A stretch of 64,000 nt of DNA from Dehalogenimonas etheniformans (GTDB taxonomy: Bacteria; Chloroflexota; Dehalococcoidia; Dehalococcoidales; Dehalococcoidaceae). The first letter of the stretch is position 1, and each line of letters begins with the position of its first letter. Under the pieces are notes generated by a model, which was given only the letters and a program-made list of their open reading frames with translations, was not told where the DNA came from and did not search any database. The DNA is taken from NCBI RefSeq assembly GCF_014672715.2, contig NZ_CP058566.2:744001-808000 (forward strand), given 5' to 3'. Both the position numbers and the translations under genes were made by a program. Below are positions 43,172 to 52,164 of this stretch, in pieces.

Positions 43172-44139
43172 AATTCCTTTTCATCTTCATGAGCCATAGG
43201 GTGGGAGGATAAGTACACCTTTCGGGCTTGATTTCGACTGACATGGGTGTAGATTTGAGTGGTCGACAACGAGGCATGGCCCAGGAGTTCCTGCACCACC
43301 CGAAGATCGGCGCCGCCATCCAAAAGGTGGGTGGCGAAGCTATGCCGGAGCAGGTGGGGATGGACTTCCTGGCGGAGACCGGCGGCCCGGGCATAATGCA
43401 GGACCTGCTCCTGAATCCAGCGGGCGGTCATACGGCTGCCCTGATAGTTCAAAAACATGGCATCATTTTTTCTTTTACCGAGCAGTCTCGGCCGCCCGTG
43501 CTTGAGATAGACTTTGATGGCGGCGGCGGCGGGCTGGCCGATCAGAACCAAGCGTTCTTTGGAGCCCTTGCCGACAACTCGAAGCTCCCGACTGTACAGG
43601 TCTATCTGGTTGACCTGGAGGCTTACGAGTTCCGAAATCCGAAGACCGGCGGCATAGAAAAGTTCCATGATAGCCCGGTCGCGAAGACCCTGGGGGGTGG
43701 TGGAATCCGGAGCCTCTAGGAGCTTTGTCATTTCGTCGGTGGTAAGGAATCCAGGTAATCGTTTATCCAATTTCAGGGAAAAAGCCGACAACCGGCTTCC
43801 CCGGTGGCGGTTCACCGGAAGGGGACTTTCGGCAATAAATTCTTCCCGTAAAAGGTAACGATATAACGACCGCAAGGCGGACAACTTCCGGGCGATAGAC
43901 GATTTAACCACACCCTGGTCGAGGACCCATGCCATGTACCCGCGGACGACGTGTTTATCGACATTGTCCGGGAAGGTGAGTTTTCTCATATCGAGATATT
44001 GGAAAAAACCCTTGGGTTCTCCTTCAACCAGATTGCCTTTCAGATCCGCCACGTAATTCCGCACGGTTCGAGGCGACAGGTTTTGTTCAGCCTGCAGGTA
44101 ATTCATAAAACCATCGAACCAATCTTGCGGTAAGGTCAT
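43168..44139 (-). CDS. xerC: Tyrosine recombinase, XerC/XerD type
   Basis: 323 residues. The SAM-like N-terminal domain (about 5-115) precedes the catalytic domain with Arg in AAGLRISELVSL, His-Arg in HPHLLRHSFATHLL, His in LLGHASLST and the nucleophile Tyr in TQIYTHVSR. It resolves chromosome dimers at dif by forming covalent 3'-phosphotyrosine links. Its place behind topA in a housekeeping operon argues for the cellular Xer enzyme rather than a phage integrase. Confidence 0.88.
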   Translation of the reverse strand: MTLPQDWFDGFMNYLQAEQNLSPRTVRNYVADLKGNLVEGEPKGFFQYLDMRKLTFPDNVDKHVVRGYMAWVLDQGVVKSSIARKLSALRSLYRYLLREEFIAESPLPVNRHRGSRLSAFSLKLDKRLPGFLTTDEMTKLLEAPDSTTPQGLRDRAIMELFYAAGLRISELVSLQVNQIDLYSRELRVVGKGSKERLVLIGQPAAAAIKVYLKHGRPRLLGKRKNDAMFLNYQGSRMTARWIQEQVLHYARAAGLRQEVHPHLLRHSFATHLLDGGADLRVVQELLGHASLSTTQIYTHVSRNQARKVYLSSHPMAHEDEKEF

Positions 44140-44145
44140 TCCAGG

Positions 44146-46392
44146 CTATTTTTCCTTGGCAGTTGGCTTGCTGCGAGTCGGCTTAGCCCGTTTGGCCGAA
44201 GTTTTGATTTTTGCCTTTGCAGTAGTCGATTTGGAACTAGAAGCTGCTGATGAGGTTGTCGATCTCCTGAAAAATCTCTTGCCCTTGTAATCGGCGCATT
44301 CAGGGTTCTGGCAGCTTTTTTGACCGGGTTTCAGTTCTCCCATGATGCCCCCGCATTTAGGGCATGGTTCCGGAAGCGGTTTGGCGTTCATGGCAAAGGA
44401 GTGCTTGGGAAAGGCGCTGCAGCCGTAGAACAGCTTGCCTTTCTTGGTGTACCGCCCGATGATCTCGCCCTTCTCCGGGCAATTGGGGCACATAACCCCG
44501 GTGCGGATCCGGAACGACTGGCGGAACCCACAGGCAGGACATTCCATGTACTTGCCGAACCGGCCGACTTTGATCAGTAATTTTTCTTTGGAACATTGCG
44601 GGCAGCACTCATCGGAAATTTCGATTGGCATGGGAACCCGCTCGAGTTGTTCTTCAGCGGTGGCCAGGTCTTTCTCAAATGGAGCGTAGAAATCGCGCAC
44701 CACTTTAACCCAGTCAAGACCCTCGTCGGCGACTTTATCCAGCTTGTCTTCCATCTGGGCGGTGAACCCGGTATCGATGACCTCGGGGAACTGCTGTACC
44801 AAAAGGTCGCTGACCGCCACGCCAAGCTCGGTGGGCTTGAAAGCTCCCTTATCCTTGGTGACGTATTCTCTTTCCTGGACGACGCCCAGGATCGGGGCAT
44901 AAGTTGAAGGACGGCCGATTCCGAATTGCTCCAATGTTTTCACCAGCGTCGCTTCGGTGAAGCGGGGCGGCGGTTGGGTGAAGTGCTGTTCCGGCTTGAT
45001 GCCGGCCTTCGGATCGAGCAGCTTCAACATCTCGTTTTCCGAGAGAGATGGCAGGGGAGGAGTTTTGGCTTCTTCTTCCTCGTCACGGCCTTCAGTGTAT
45101 AGCGCCATGAAACCGGGAAAGGTGTTTTTCGAATTTTGTGCCCGCAGGGTATAGCGAGTCTTAGAGGGTGTCTTCCTCGCATCGATGTCGATGGTGACGT
45201 TCTCGAACACAGCCGCGGCCATCTGGGAGGCGACCATGCGCTGCCAGATGAGCTGGTAAAGTTTGAACTGGTTTGGCTCCAAGAATTCCCTTATGGCAGC
45301 CGGCTCGCGCCGGGTGCTGGTCGGGCGGATGGCTTCGTGAGCTTCCTGGGCGCCTTTGACCTGCCGCGCAAATAGACGGGGAGACTTGGGTAGGAAGTTA
45401 GAACCGAATTTTTCGGCGATGAAGTCTCGCGTTTCGGCAATGGCGGAAGATGCCACATGAGTTGAGTCGGTACGCATGTAGGTAATCAAACCGACACTGC
45501 CTTCGGCGCCGACCGAAAGACCTTCGTACAGTTGCTGGGCAACGGCCATCGTTTGCTTGGCTGAAAATCGCAACTTGCGATAGGCTTCCTGCTGCAGGGT
45601 GCTGGTGATAAATGGCGGCGCGGGTTGGCGAGGCGAGTCTTTGGAGGTCACCTTGGCTACCGAATATTCCGCGGGCTTCAGGTCGGCGACGATGTCTCCG
45701 GCGGCGGCTTCGTTACCGATGGCAATTTTTTTCTTATCGCCCGATCCGATGAGAAGAGCCTTGAAACTTTTTGGGGTTGAAGGGACCAGCTTTGAAAGCT
45801 CGACCTCGATGGTCCAATACTCATCTGCTTTGAAGCCAAGTATTTCACGTTCGCGATCGACAATAATCCTTAGGGCGACGGATTGGACCCGTCCGGCGGA
45901 GAGGCCGCGTCGGACCTTCTGCCAGAGAAGGGGTGATAACTTGTAGCCCACCAAACGATCAAGGATCCGACGCGCCTGCTGAGCGTTAACCAGATTCATG
46001 TTGACATCGCGCGGTGATTTGAAGGCTGCGGCTATGGCTTCCTTTGTAATCTCGTGGAAAGTGACGCGGCGGCATGGCACGGATGGGGTGCAGGTAGCTT
46101 CTTTCAAGTGCCAGGCAATAGCCTCGCCTTCACGGTCGGGGTCTGTCGCCAAGTACACAGTGCCAGCTTTTTTGGCGGCTTCCTTGAGTTCTTTGAGCAC
46201 GGTAAGCTTGTCTCGCATATTGAGATATTGCGGAGCGAAGTCATGGTCGACATCAACACCGAGCTTGCTTTTCGGCAGGTCGCGGACGTGACCCATCGAA
46301 GCTTTGAGTGTATACCCGGAGCCCAAGAATTTTGCGAGGGTCCTGGCTTTTGCCGGGGACTCTACAATCACCAGTTTCTTATCGGTTGCCAT
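44146..46392 (-). CDS. topA: DNA topoisomerase I
   Basis: 748 residues. TOPRIM domain at the N terminus (KLVIVESPAKARTLAKFLG), DPDREGEAIAWHL near residue 75, and the active-site tyrosine in GLITYMRTDSTHV near 305. The C terminus has three Cys4 zinc ribbons (CPQCSKEKL near 590, CPNCPEKGE near 630, CPKCGGIMG near 680), then a Lys/Ser/Ala-rich tail. It relaxes negatively supercoiled DNA. It follows dprA after three bases. Confidence 0.96.
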   Translation of the reverse strand: MATDKKLVIVESPAKARTLAKFLGSGYTLKASMGHVRDLPKSKLGVDVDHDFAPQYLNMRDKLTVLKELKEAAKKAGTVYLATDPDREGEAIAWHLKEATCTPSVPCRRVTFHEITKEAIAAAFKSPRDVNMNLVNAQQARRILDRLVGYKLSPLLWQKVRRGLSAGRVQSVALRIIVDREREILGFKADEYWTIEVELSKLVPSTPKSFKALLIGSGDKKKIAIGNEAAAGDIVADLKPAEYSVAKVTSKDSPRQPAPPFITSTLQQEAYRKLRFSAKQTMAVAQQLYEGLSVGAEGSVGLITYMRTDSTHVASSAIAETRDFIAEKFGSNFLPKSPRLFARQVKGAQEAHEAIRPTSTRREPAAIREFLEPNQFKLYQLIWQRMVASQMAAAVFENVTIDIDARKTPSKTRYTLRAQNSKNTFPGFMALYTEGRDEEEEAKTPPLPSLSENEMLKLLDPKAGIKPEQHFTQPPPRFTEATLVKTLEQFGIGRPSTYAPILGVVQEREYVTKDKGAFKPTELGVAVSDLLVQQFPEVIDTGFTAQMEDKLDKVADEGLDWVKVVRDFYAPFEKDLATAEEQLERVPMPIEISDECCPQCSKEKLLIKVGRFGKYMECPACGFRQSFRIRTGVMCPNCPEKGEIIGRYTKKGKLFYGCSAFPKHSFAMNAKPLPEPCPKCGGIMGELKPGQKSCQNPECADYKGKRFFRRSTTSSAASSSKSTTAKAKIKTSAKRAKPTRSKPTAKEK

Positions 46393-46395
46393 ATT

Positions 46396-47508
46396 TTAAC
46401 TAAGTGTCTCCTTAATCTGACGGGCGAGGGCGTAATTCATACCGCCCAATTGTTTAACCATTCCCTTTAATTCCATCATGGCCAAGGTGCTGCTGACTAA
46501 TGGCGTGGGCAGACCGGAGGCCCTACACACCTCGTCTATGTGCACCGGTTCGACACCCAAGTACTTCAAGAGTTGCTTCTCAGTGTCATTTTCCGGCAAG
46601 ACTTCTTTGAATTCAAGCTGACCGGCGACGGCTCTGACGTTTAGTTCTTCCATTATATCGGCGGCGTTGCGGACCAGTTTGGCGCCCTGCTGGATGAGGC
46701 GGTTGGTGCCAGTGCTTTGGGGTGACAGGATGCTGCCTGGTACCGCAAACACCTCGCGATCCTGTTCCAGTGCATAATCCGCCGTGATAAGGGCGCCTGA
46801 ACCATTGCCAGCCTCAGTGACGAGGGTGCCGAGGGTCAATCCGGAAAGGATACGGTTCCGCCGGGGAAAATTTTCAGGACGAGGTCCGGCGTCGATGGCG
46901 CACTCTGAAATCAGAGCCCCATTTTCCAAAATTTGTTTGGCCAGCGCAGCATTCTCAGCCGGATAGATGACATTGACGCCGCAACCCATTACAGCGATGG
47001 TGCGCCCCCCGTTTTTGAGAGCGGTCTGATGAGCAATAGTGTCGATACCTCGAGCCAATCCGCTGGCGATGGTTATGCGGTTGCGGCTGAGTTCGGTAAC
47101 CAATTCTTCAGTGACCTGCCGGCCATAGACGGTAGGTTTACGGGTGCCTACAACGGCAATCGATAGCTCATCTTCGGAGAGGAGGTTACCCTTTACATAA
47201 AGTACCGGTGGGTAATCGTAAATCTCTTTGAGCCGGGAAGGGTAGACCTTGTCGGCGAGCGTTAAAACCTTTACCCCGGACTTGGCGGCTTTTTCCAGCT
47301 CACGTTCGGGATCGATCCGCGGCCGCCAATAAGAGATAGCTTTGAGGGTGCCGGAATCGATGCCGGACTTTGCCAGTTCTGACGCCTCGGCGCGCCAGGC
47401 GGTTGCCAGGTCACCAAAGTGATTTTCCAGTAGCGACAGACGAACCCGGCCGATACCGGGAATGAGGCTGAAGCCTACATGGCAGGCGGTTAAAGATAGT
47501 TCGCTCAA
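46396..47508 (-). CDS. dprA: DNA-processing protein DprA
   Basis: 370 residues. An N-terminal SAM/HhH-like region (LIPGIGRVRLSLLENHF), then the Rossmann-like DNA-binding domain with VVGTRKPTVYGRQVTEELV, SGLARGIDTIAHQTAL and VMGCGVNVIYPAEN. The C-terminal ~70 residues form a winged helix. It loads RecA on incoming single-stranded DNA during transformation. The topA-dprA link is common in bacteria. Confidence 0.94.
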   Translation of the reverse strand: MSELSLTACHVGFSLIPGIGRVRLSLLENHFGDLATAWRAEASELAKSGIDSGTLKAISYWRPRIDPERELEKAAKSGVKVLTLADKVYPSRLKEIYDYPPVLYVKGNLLSEDELSIAVVGTRKPTVYGRQVTEELVTELSRNRITIASGLARGIDTIAHQTALKNGGRTIAVMGCGVNVIYPAENAALAKQILENGALISECAIDAGPRPENFPRRNRILSGLTLGTLVTEAGNGSGALITADYALEQDREVFAVPGSILSPQSTGTNRLIQQGAKLVRNAADIMEELNVRAVAGQLEFKEVLPENDTEKQLLKYLGVEPVHIDEVCRASGLPTPLVSSTLAMMELKGMVKQLGGMNYALARQIKETLS

Positions 47509-47595
47509 AGCGGCGCAATTCTAGCACGAGAAAAGAAAATAGAAAATGGAAAAATGGTAAAAGGGATCGATGTTTGTTAAACCAGTTCGTTGAAT

Positions 47596-48036
47596 TTAAG
47601 GCACCAGACCATGGTCTTTAAGCACTTGTTGCTCGTCGCCAGTAATGTAACTGAAAATTTTTGGCGCCCCGGAAGTATCTTCTAAAAGGTAGATAACATC
47701 AAAGTCGATAAAAACGGTTTCGCCATTTTGCTTCAGGTATTCGGAGTGCCAGAAGATCCTGACCATATCATGCTGCGGGTCAAGAGGAGTAATCTCGACA
47801 GATTTAACTGTCATGGAAGTGGTGCCGATACTACGATAAAATTCCGAGCCTCGCGGGATCATCGCACGGAACTGGTCATCATTTTTGGCGCAAATGACAC
47901 CCCGAGTGCTGGCCTCAATAAAACACGGAGCGAAAGCGGATGCAGTGGTTTCTACATCCAGGTTGCCGGTTAGACTTTCATTGAATCGCCGGGCGTAGTC
48001 CGCAAAGAATTTTTCAATGTCGGCTTTGGTTGCCAT
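47596..48036 (-). CDS. NTF2/SnoaL-like small protein
   Basis: 146 residues from the ATG at 48036; a longer in-frame reading to 48186 would run through the tRNA-Ser gene. A helical start (ADIEKFFADYARRFNE) followed by curved sheet strands with MTVKSVEITPLD and VFIDFDVIYLLED fits the NTF2-like fold. Members bind small ligands or act as isomerases. No catalytic residues can be assigned, so the function is open. Confidence 0.75.
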   Translation of the reverse strand: MATKADIEKFFADYARRFNESLTGNLDVETTASAFAPCFIEASTRGVICAKNDDQFRAMIPRGSEFYRSIGTTSMTVKSVEITPLDPQHDMVRIFWHSEYLKQNGETVFIDFDVIYLLEDTSGAPKIFSYITGDEQQVLKDHGLVP

Positions 48037-48061
48037 TTTATGTTTTGGTGCAGAAAGAAAA

Positions 48062-48151
<90 letters not shown>

Positions 48152-48312
48152 GCGAGAGCGATACTGCTGCCTGTTGAGCCCGCCAATGATAATAAAAGTA
48201 GGGTTAATAGTCAAACGGGTGAAGATTAGGGGCTCATTCTGCCATTAATACGTGGATTTACCGATTCAAAAAATGATGTTTTGCTTATGCCATGAACTTA
48301 GAGAGAGAAGAA

Positions 48313-48633
48313 ATGAAGATAAAATTGCTCGTCTGTATTCCGGTTTTGATAACAGGTCTCATTCCGCTTATTAGCGGGTGTACACCTTACACGAACCCGC
48401 CGACCACTGTCGAAGCCCAAATTGATCCTGCGGCCGTCTTTACCGCTAATTGCGCCATCTGCCACGGTGCTGCAAGAACGGGTACCTCAGTTGGACCCAA
48501 TATCACACCGCCGTTTCTAACCACCTACACCGAAGCGACATTGGCGGCATTTATCTCCAGCCATCAGACGGGGCCGACGCTACCAGCAGCTGATTGGCCA
48601 GCATTGGCAGCGTACCTGATAAATACGCAATGA
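48313..48633 (+). CDS. Small c-type-cytochrome-like lipoprotein
   Basis: 106 residues from the ATG at 48313 (preceded by GAGAGAAGAA; an ATG seven codons earlier is less likely). The signal peptide ends in the lipobox LISGC. The mature part has one haem-binding CAICHG, GPNITPPFL, and a C-terminal helix PALAAYLI, as in class I cytochrome c domains. No methionine follows CXXCH, so the usual distal ligand is missing. It sits between two tRNA-Ser genes. It could carry electrons outside the membrane, or bind haem without redox function. Confidence 0.75.
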   Translation: MKIKLLVCIPVLITGLIPLISGCTPYTNPPTTVEAQIDPAAVFTANCAICHGAARTGTSVGPNITPPFLTTYTEATLAAFISSHQTGPTLPAADWPALAAYLINTQ

Positions 48634-48680
48634 TATCGGAAATATCAACTCGTCAGCGGGGATTAGTATCAGGTTGTGGG

Positions 48681-48770
48681 TGGCGGAGAGGGTGGGATTC
48701 GAACCCACGCTCCGCAGAAACGGAGATCGCTTTTCGAGAGCGACACCATAAACCGCTCGGACACCTCTCC
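48681..48770 (-). tRNA. tRNA-Ser (anticodon CGA)
   Basis: 90 bases on the minus strand, with acceptor GGAGAGG/CCTCTCC, a long variable arm, anticodon loop CTCGAAA and an encoded CCA. Its 3' 27 bases equal those of the other tRNA-Ser gene about 620 bases away. Confidence 0.95.
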
Positions 48771-48844
48771 GCCGGGTATTTTAACGGAATAGGCGCTGAA
48801 AGTGAAACTAACTTCGAGACACTTGTTGACGTTATAATCAACGT

Positions 48845-49675
48845 ATGAAGGCATTTGTTGTTTTGTGCGCGGTAATAGGACTGTTGTTTCCGATTACCGC
48901 CTGCCAGGAATTCGACCGGTCTCTGGCTCCCATCCAGAGCGTTTCCTTCGATATTTCGGAAGCCGACCCACTGGCCGATGTAACCGTCAACATCGAATAC
49001 GGTTTGCCGGACGGCTGCTATTCTTTCGACAAAACAAAAACGGTCGAGATTACCGGTGGCTTCGATATCGGCGTCTGGATTAAAAGACCGGTCAATTCCC
49101 AGGCCTGCACGGCGGTGTATACCATCGAATCAACGATGGTCGATCTGGGTAAAAGATTTAGTCCCGGAAACACTTACGCCATCAGGATTAATGGTGAAGA
49201 CCATTCTATAACCATACCCAAGAAGGGTACCAGTCCGGATACGATTATTAAACCCGCGATCATCAGCAAAGTAGAGATACGCATTGCGGAATCATATCCA
49301 CCGCAAGTATTCATCGATATCCGGGGATTGCTGACCGATTCCTGTACCACGCTAAACGGTGTCGATACGAAGCGTCAGGGGAATGTAATAGACATAACGG
49401 TTACAACCCAACGGCCGAAAGATGCGGTGTGCGCCCAGGTGGTTTCATATTTCAGCACGACCGTGCCTCTGGGCTCGGATTTCGCCGCCGACCAAACATA
49501 TACACTTAGAGTCAACGGGCAGGCTCAACAGTTTAATCTTAGTGGAAATCCTAATCAGACGTTAAGACCGACACAAACGGCGACCCCTCCCATTACAAAA
49601 CCGCCATCAAGCGCGGTACCGCCAGAAAGTGTTCTACCGCCGACAACCTTTCCATCTCCCGGACGAACTGGATAA
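48845..49675 (+). CDS. Lipoprotein with two tandem beta domains
   Basis: 276 residues. Lipobox-type signal (FPITAC, Cys20). Two related ~90-residue domains follow: residues ~30-125 (DGCYSFDKTKTVEITG ... YAIRINGEDHSI) and ~140-230 (DSCTTLNGVDTKRQGN ... YTLRVNGQAQQF), each with a Cys pair that may form a disulfide. A Pro/Thr/Ser-rich tail makes up the last 40 residues. Surface-exposed and membrane-tethered; function unknown. The ATG lies 75 bases after the tRNA-Ser gene on the other strand. Confidence 0.75.
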   Translation: MKAFVVLCAVIGLLFPITACQEFDRSLAPIQSVSFDISEADPLADVTVNIEYGLPDGCYSFDKTKTVEITGGFDIGVWIKRPVNSQACTAVYTIESTMVDLGKRFSPGNTYAIRINGEDHSITIPKKGTSPDTIIKPAIISKVEIRIAESYPPQVFIDIRGLLTDSCTTLNGVDTKRQGNVIDITVTTQRPKDAVCAQVVSYFSTTVPLGSDFAADQTYTLRVNGQAQQFNLSGNPNQTLRPTQTATPPITKPPSSAVPPESVLPPTTFPSPGRTG

Positions 49676-49816
49676 TCACCGGCACGGGAATTTCAGTCAC
49701 CATGAGATAGAAAAAATCGGGACTTCAGTCCGTTCGCAGAAAATCGGTTTTCGATCAAAAACGGTGCGGAATTCATTTGGCACCAGCCGACCTAATCTGG
49801 TAAAGTTGCCTCCGGC

Positions 49817-51100
49817 ATGGAAACTGAAGCACTCGTCTTTAAACTGATCCTGACTTTCGGATTGGTTTTGCTGGCAGCCCGTATTGGCGGCGAGGTAGCA
49901 GAACGCTTTTTCAAACAACCGGCTGTTATCGGCGAATTGGTCGCAGGTATTATGGTTTCGCCGTTTTTACTCGGCGGTTTGTTAAACGATCCAGCCATCC
50001 TGAATTTTGCGACCATCAACGGTTATCTTGCGGATGGCGGATTGGAGGTGGAAGGGTTTAATCCCCTCCAAATCGTTTCAGAGATCGCGGTGATCGCACT
50101 TCTATTCGTGGCCGGGTTGGAGACTGACGTACGGGCTTTTGTTAAGAACGCCTTTACCGGCGCCCTGGTGGCGGTTGGCGGAGTCACCCTACCGTTCGTT
50201 CTCGGTTTCTTTGCCGCCAAGTACTTCTTTCCCGACATCGGCACTATCGGTTGGCTATTTACCGGCGCCGTGCTTACGGCGACCAGTATCGGTATTACCG
50301 TGCGTATCCTCATGGATATGGGAAAACTGGGCACCCGCGAGGGGACCATCATCCTAGTGGCCGCGGTTATCGACGATATTTTGGGATTGGTAATTCTTTC
50401 CATAGTAGTGTCGATGGCAAAGACCGGGGAATTATCGCTTGGCAGCGCCCTGGTGACTGGTGCAATAGGCTTCGGAGTATGGCTGGCGATCCTGTTTATC
50501 GGCTATTTCGGACACCGGTACATATCCAAATTCCTGCTGACACCGTTCAAGGAATCCGGGCTTATGCCAATCACCGCCCTCATCATCGGCATCATTATCG
50601 CGTACGCCGTCACCCTGGTTGGGTTGCATCCGGTAGTCGGGGCATACGTTGCCGGTTTGATGTTTGCATCGACGGGGGAGAGGGAACAAATCATCGCCCA
50701 AACCAGGCCGATCATGCTTTTCCTAGCGCCGTTCTTCTTTGCCTACCTCGGCATGCAGGTCGATTTGAAAGAAATTGCGGCTGTGATCATTCCGGCGGCC
50801 GTGATTATAATTCTCGCGGTAGTAGGCAAGATCGTAGGCTGCTATCTCCCGGCGCGCTATATCGGTAAATGCGACACCAGAGGCGCATTAGTGGTCGGCA
50901 TGGGTATGGTGCCGAGGGGTGAAGTTGGATTGATCGTAGCAGGCGCAGGACTCCTAGTCGGCGCAATAAGCCGCGACATTTTCGGAGTGGCCGTCGCCGT
51001 GAGCCTGGTGACAACCCTCATCGGACCCTCCCTAATCAAGCCGTTTTTCAAAAAGCCAACTACCGCTAAACCGCCAACTATTGTCCCTTCCGGGCGTTGA
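49817..51100 (+). CDS. Cation:proton antiporter, CPA2 (KefB/NapA-like) family
   Basis: 427 residues with about 12-13 transmembrane helices. Conserved features are FKQPAVIGELVAGIMVSPF near residue 35, LLFVAGLETDVRAF near 97, ATSIGITVRIL near 155, VIDDILGLVIL (ion-site Asp-Asp) near 185 and PRGEVGLI near 365. It exchanges Na+ or K+ for H+ across the membrane. There is no C-terminal TrkA-N regulatory domain. The ribosome binding site is weak. Confidence 0.9.
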   Translation: METEALVFKLILTFGLVLLAARIGGEVAERFFKQPAVIGELVAGIMVSPFLLGGLLNDPAILNFATINGYLADGGLEVEGFNPLQIVSEIAVIALLFVAGLETDVRAFVKNAFTGALVAVGGVTLPFVLGFFAAKYFFPDIGTIGWLFTGAVLTATSIGITVRILMDMGKLGTREGTIILVAAVIDDILGLVILSIVVSMAKTGELSLGSALVTGAIGFGVWLAILFIGYFGHRYISKFLLTPFKESGLMPITALIIGIIIAYAVTLVGLHPVVGAYVAGLMFASTGEREQIIAQTRPIMLFLAPFFFAYLGMQVDLKEIAAVIIPAAVIIILAVVGKIVGCYLPARYIGKCDTRGALVVGMGMVPRGEVGLIVAGAGLLVGAISRDIFGVAVAVSLVTTLIGPSLIKPFFKKPTTAKPPTIVPSGR

Positions 51101-51136
51101 ACAGGTCCCGGTAGCATGTGAACTCCGATTCTCAAT

Positions 51137-51166
51137 TTGTCACGTTAGCATTAAATAAGTTAAAAT
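51137..51166 (+). promoter_or_regulatory. Sigma-70 promoter upstream of tRNA-Arg and the por operon
   Basis: TTGTCA (51137-51142), 18 bases, TAAAAT (51161-51166), ending 17 bases before the tRNA. No terminator lies between the tRNA and porG, so this may drive the whole unit. Confidence 0.5.
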
Positions 51167-51183
51167 AGACGTCTATCCCATCT

Positions 51184-51256
51184 GCCCCTGTAGCTCAGGT
51201 GGATAGAGCACCAGCCTCCGAAGCTGGTAGCGAGCGTTCGAGTCGCTCCAGGGGCA
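51184..51256 (+). tRNA. tRNA-Arg (anticodon CCG)
   Basis: 73 bases. Acceptor GCCCCTG/CAGGGGC, D-arm GCTC/GAGC, anticodon stem CCAGC/GCTGG with loop CTCCGAA, T-arm GAGCG/CGCTC. CCA is not encoded. Confidence 0.95.
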
Positions 51257-51299
51257 TTTCCTGCGTAGTAACTTTTTTCAAGAGGGGGGAGGAGCTACT

Positions 51300-51875
51300 A
51301 TCGACAGCGAACTTATCGAGATCAGGTGGCACGGGCGCGGCGGCCAAGGAGCCGTCACCTCGGCCGAACTTATCGCGCAGGCGGCTATCGCCGAAGGCAA
51401 ATTCGCGCAAGGATTTCCGAGTTTCGGTCCGGAACGGCGGGGTGCGCCGGTCATGGCCTATAACCGGATCAGCGCCCACAACCCAATCAGGAACCGCGCC
51501 GGCATTACTCAGCCAGACGTGGTGGTTGTCCTTGACCCGAGCCTTTTGGCTATAGGAAAGGTGACATCCGGGCTAAAGGACGGCGGCATCGTCATTGTCA
51601 ACAGTTCTAAAGCTACTGACGCTTTTCTGGATCTTTCGCAAAAGTGGAATGTTGCTGTAATCGATGCAACCCGCATCGCGAGAGAAGAGCTGGGTGTGCC
51701 GATTGTTAACACCACCATGCTCGGTGCGCTTCTCAAGGCGACCGGCGTCATCGACCTGGCAGCAATGACCGAGCCGTTGAAAGCCCGCTTCGGCCGGCTG
51801 GCGGAAAAGAATATCAAAGCTCTCAAGCGGGCATTCGAGGAAACCCAGGTAAAGGAGTTGAAGACCGTTGGCTAA
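51300..51875 (+). CDS. porG: Pyruvate:ferredoxin oxidoreductase, gamma subunit
   Basis: 191 residues if begun at the ATC at 51300. The gamma-subunit signature IRWHGRGGQGAVTSAELIA is at residues 8-26 and GFPSFGPERRGAPV at ~40-53, both upstream of the first ATG (51453). No ATG, GTG or TTG occurs in frame between the last upstream region and 51453. A strong GGGAGGAG (51287-51294) is five bases before the ATC, which sits exactly where relatives have their initiator Met. AUC is therefore the likely start, unless there is a base error. It overlaps porD by eight bases and opens the operon porGDAB-nuoEFG-like. Confidence 0.85.
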   Translation: MDSELIEIRWHGRGGQGAVTSAELIAQAAIAEGKFAQGFPSFGPERRGAPVMAYNRISAHNPIRNRAGITQPDVVVVLDPSLLAIGKVTSGLKDGGIVIVNSSKATDAFLDLSQKWNVAVIDATRIAREELGVPIVNTTMLGALLKATGVIDLAAMTEPLKARFGRLAEKNIKALKRAFEETQVKELKTVG

Positions 51876-52164
51876 ATCGGAATTCGAATTAACCTGGCAG
51901 GATATCGAAATTGGCGCTGCGGTCACCGAACCAGGAAGCGCCGCGGCATACAAAACCGGCGACTGGAAATCCCAGCGGCCGACCTACGACTATTCCCGGT
52001 GCCTCAAGTGCGGCATCTGTTACGTTTTTTGCCCTGAAGGCTGCGTCCGGCAGAATCAGAAGGGCCAGTTTGAAGCAAATCTGTTTTATTGCAAAGGGTG
52101 CGGCATTTGCGCCTACGAGTGTCCCACGCGGGTCATCGTGATGCGGGAAGAAGAGGAGCAATAA
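51868..52164 (+). CDS. porD: Pyruvate:ferredoxin oxidoreductase, delta (ferredoxin) subunit
   Basis: 98 residues, starting at TTG 51868 within the end of porG. Two [4Fe-4S] motifs, CLKCGICYVFCPEGC and CKGCGICAYECP, follow a ~45-residue N-terminal extension. It passes electrons from the catalytic subunits to ferredoxin. The stop TAA overlaps the porA ATG by one base. Confidence 0.93.
   Translation: MAKSEFELTWQDIEIGAAVTEPGSAAAYKTGDWKSQRPTYDYSRCLKCGICYVFCPEGCVRQNQKGQFEANLFYCKGCGICAYECPTRVIVMREEEEQ

Noticed and set aside
44146-46392. Recombination-associated mobile element with xerC next to topA
   Set aside because: The Xer recombinase, topA and dprA arrangement is ordinary chromosomal housekeeping with tight overlaps and no mobile-element ends.
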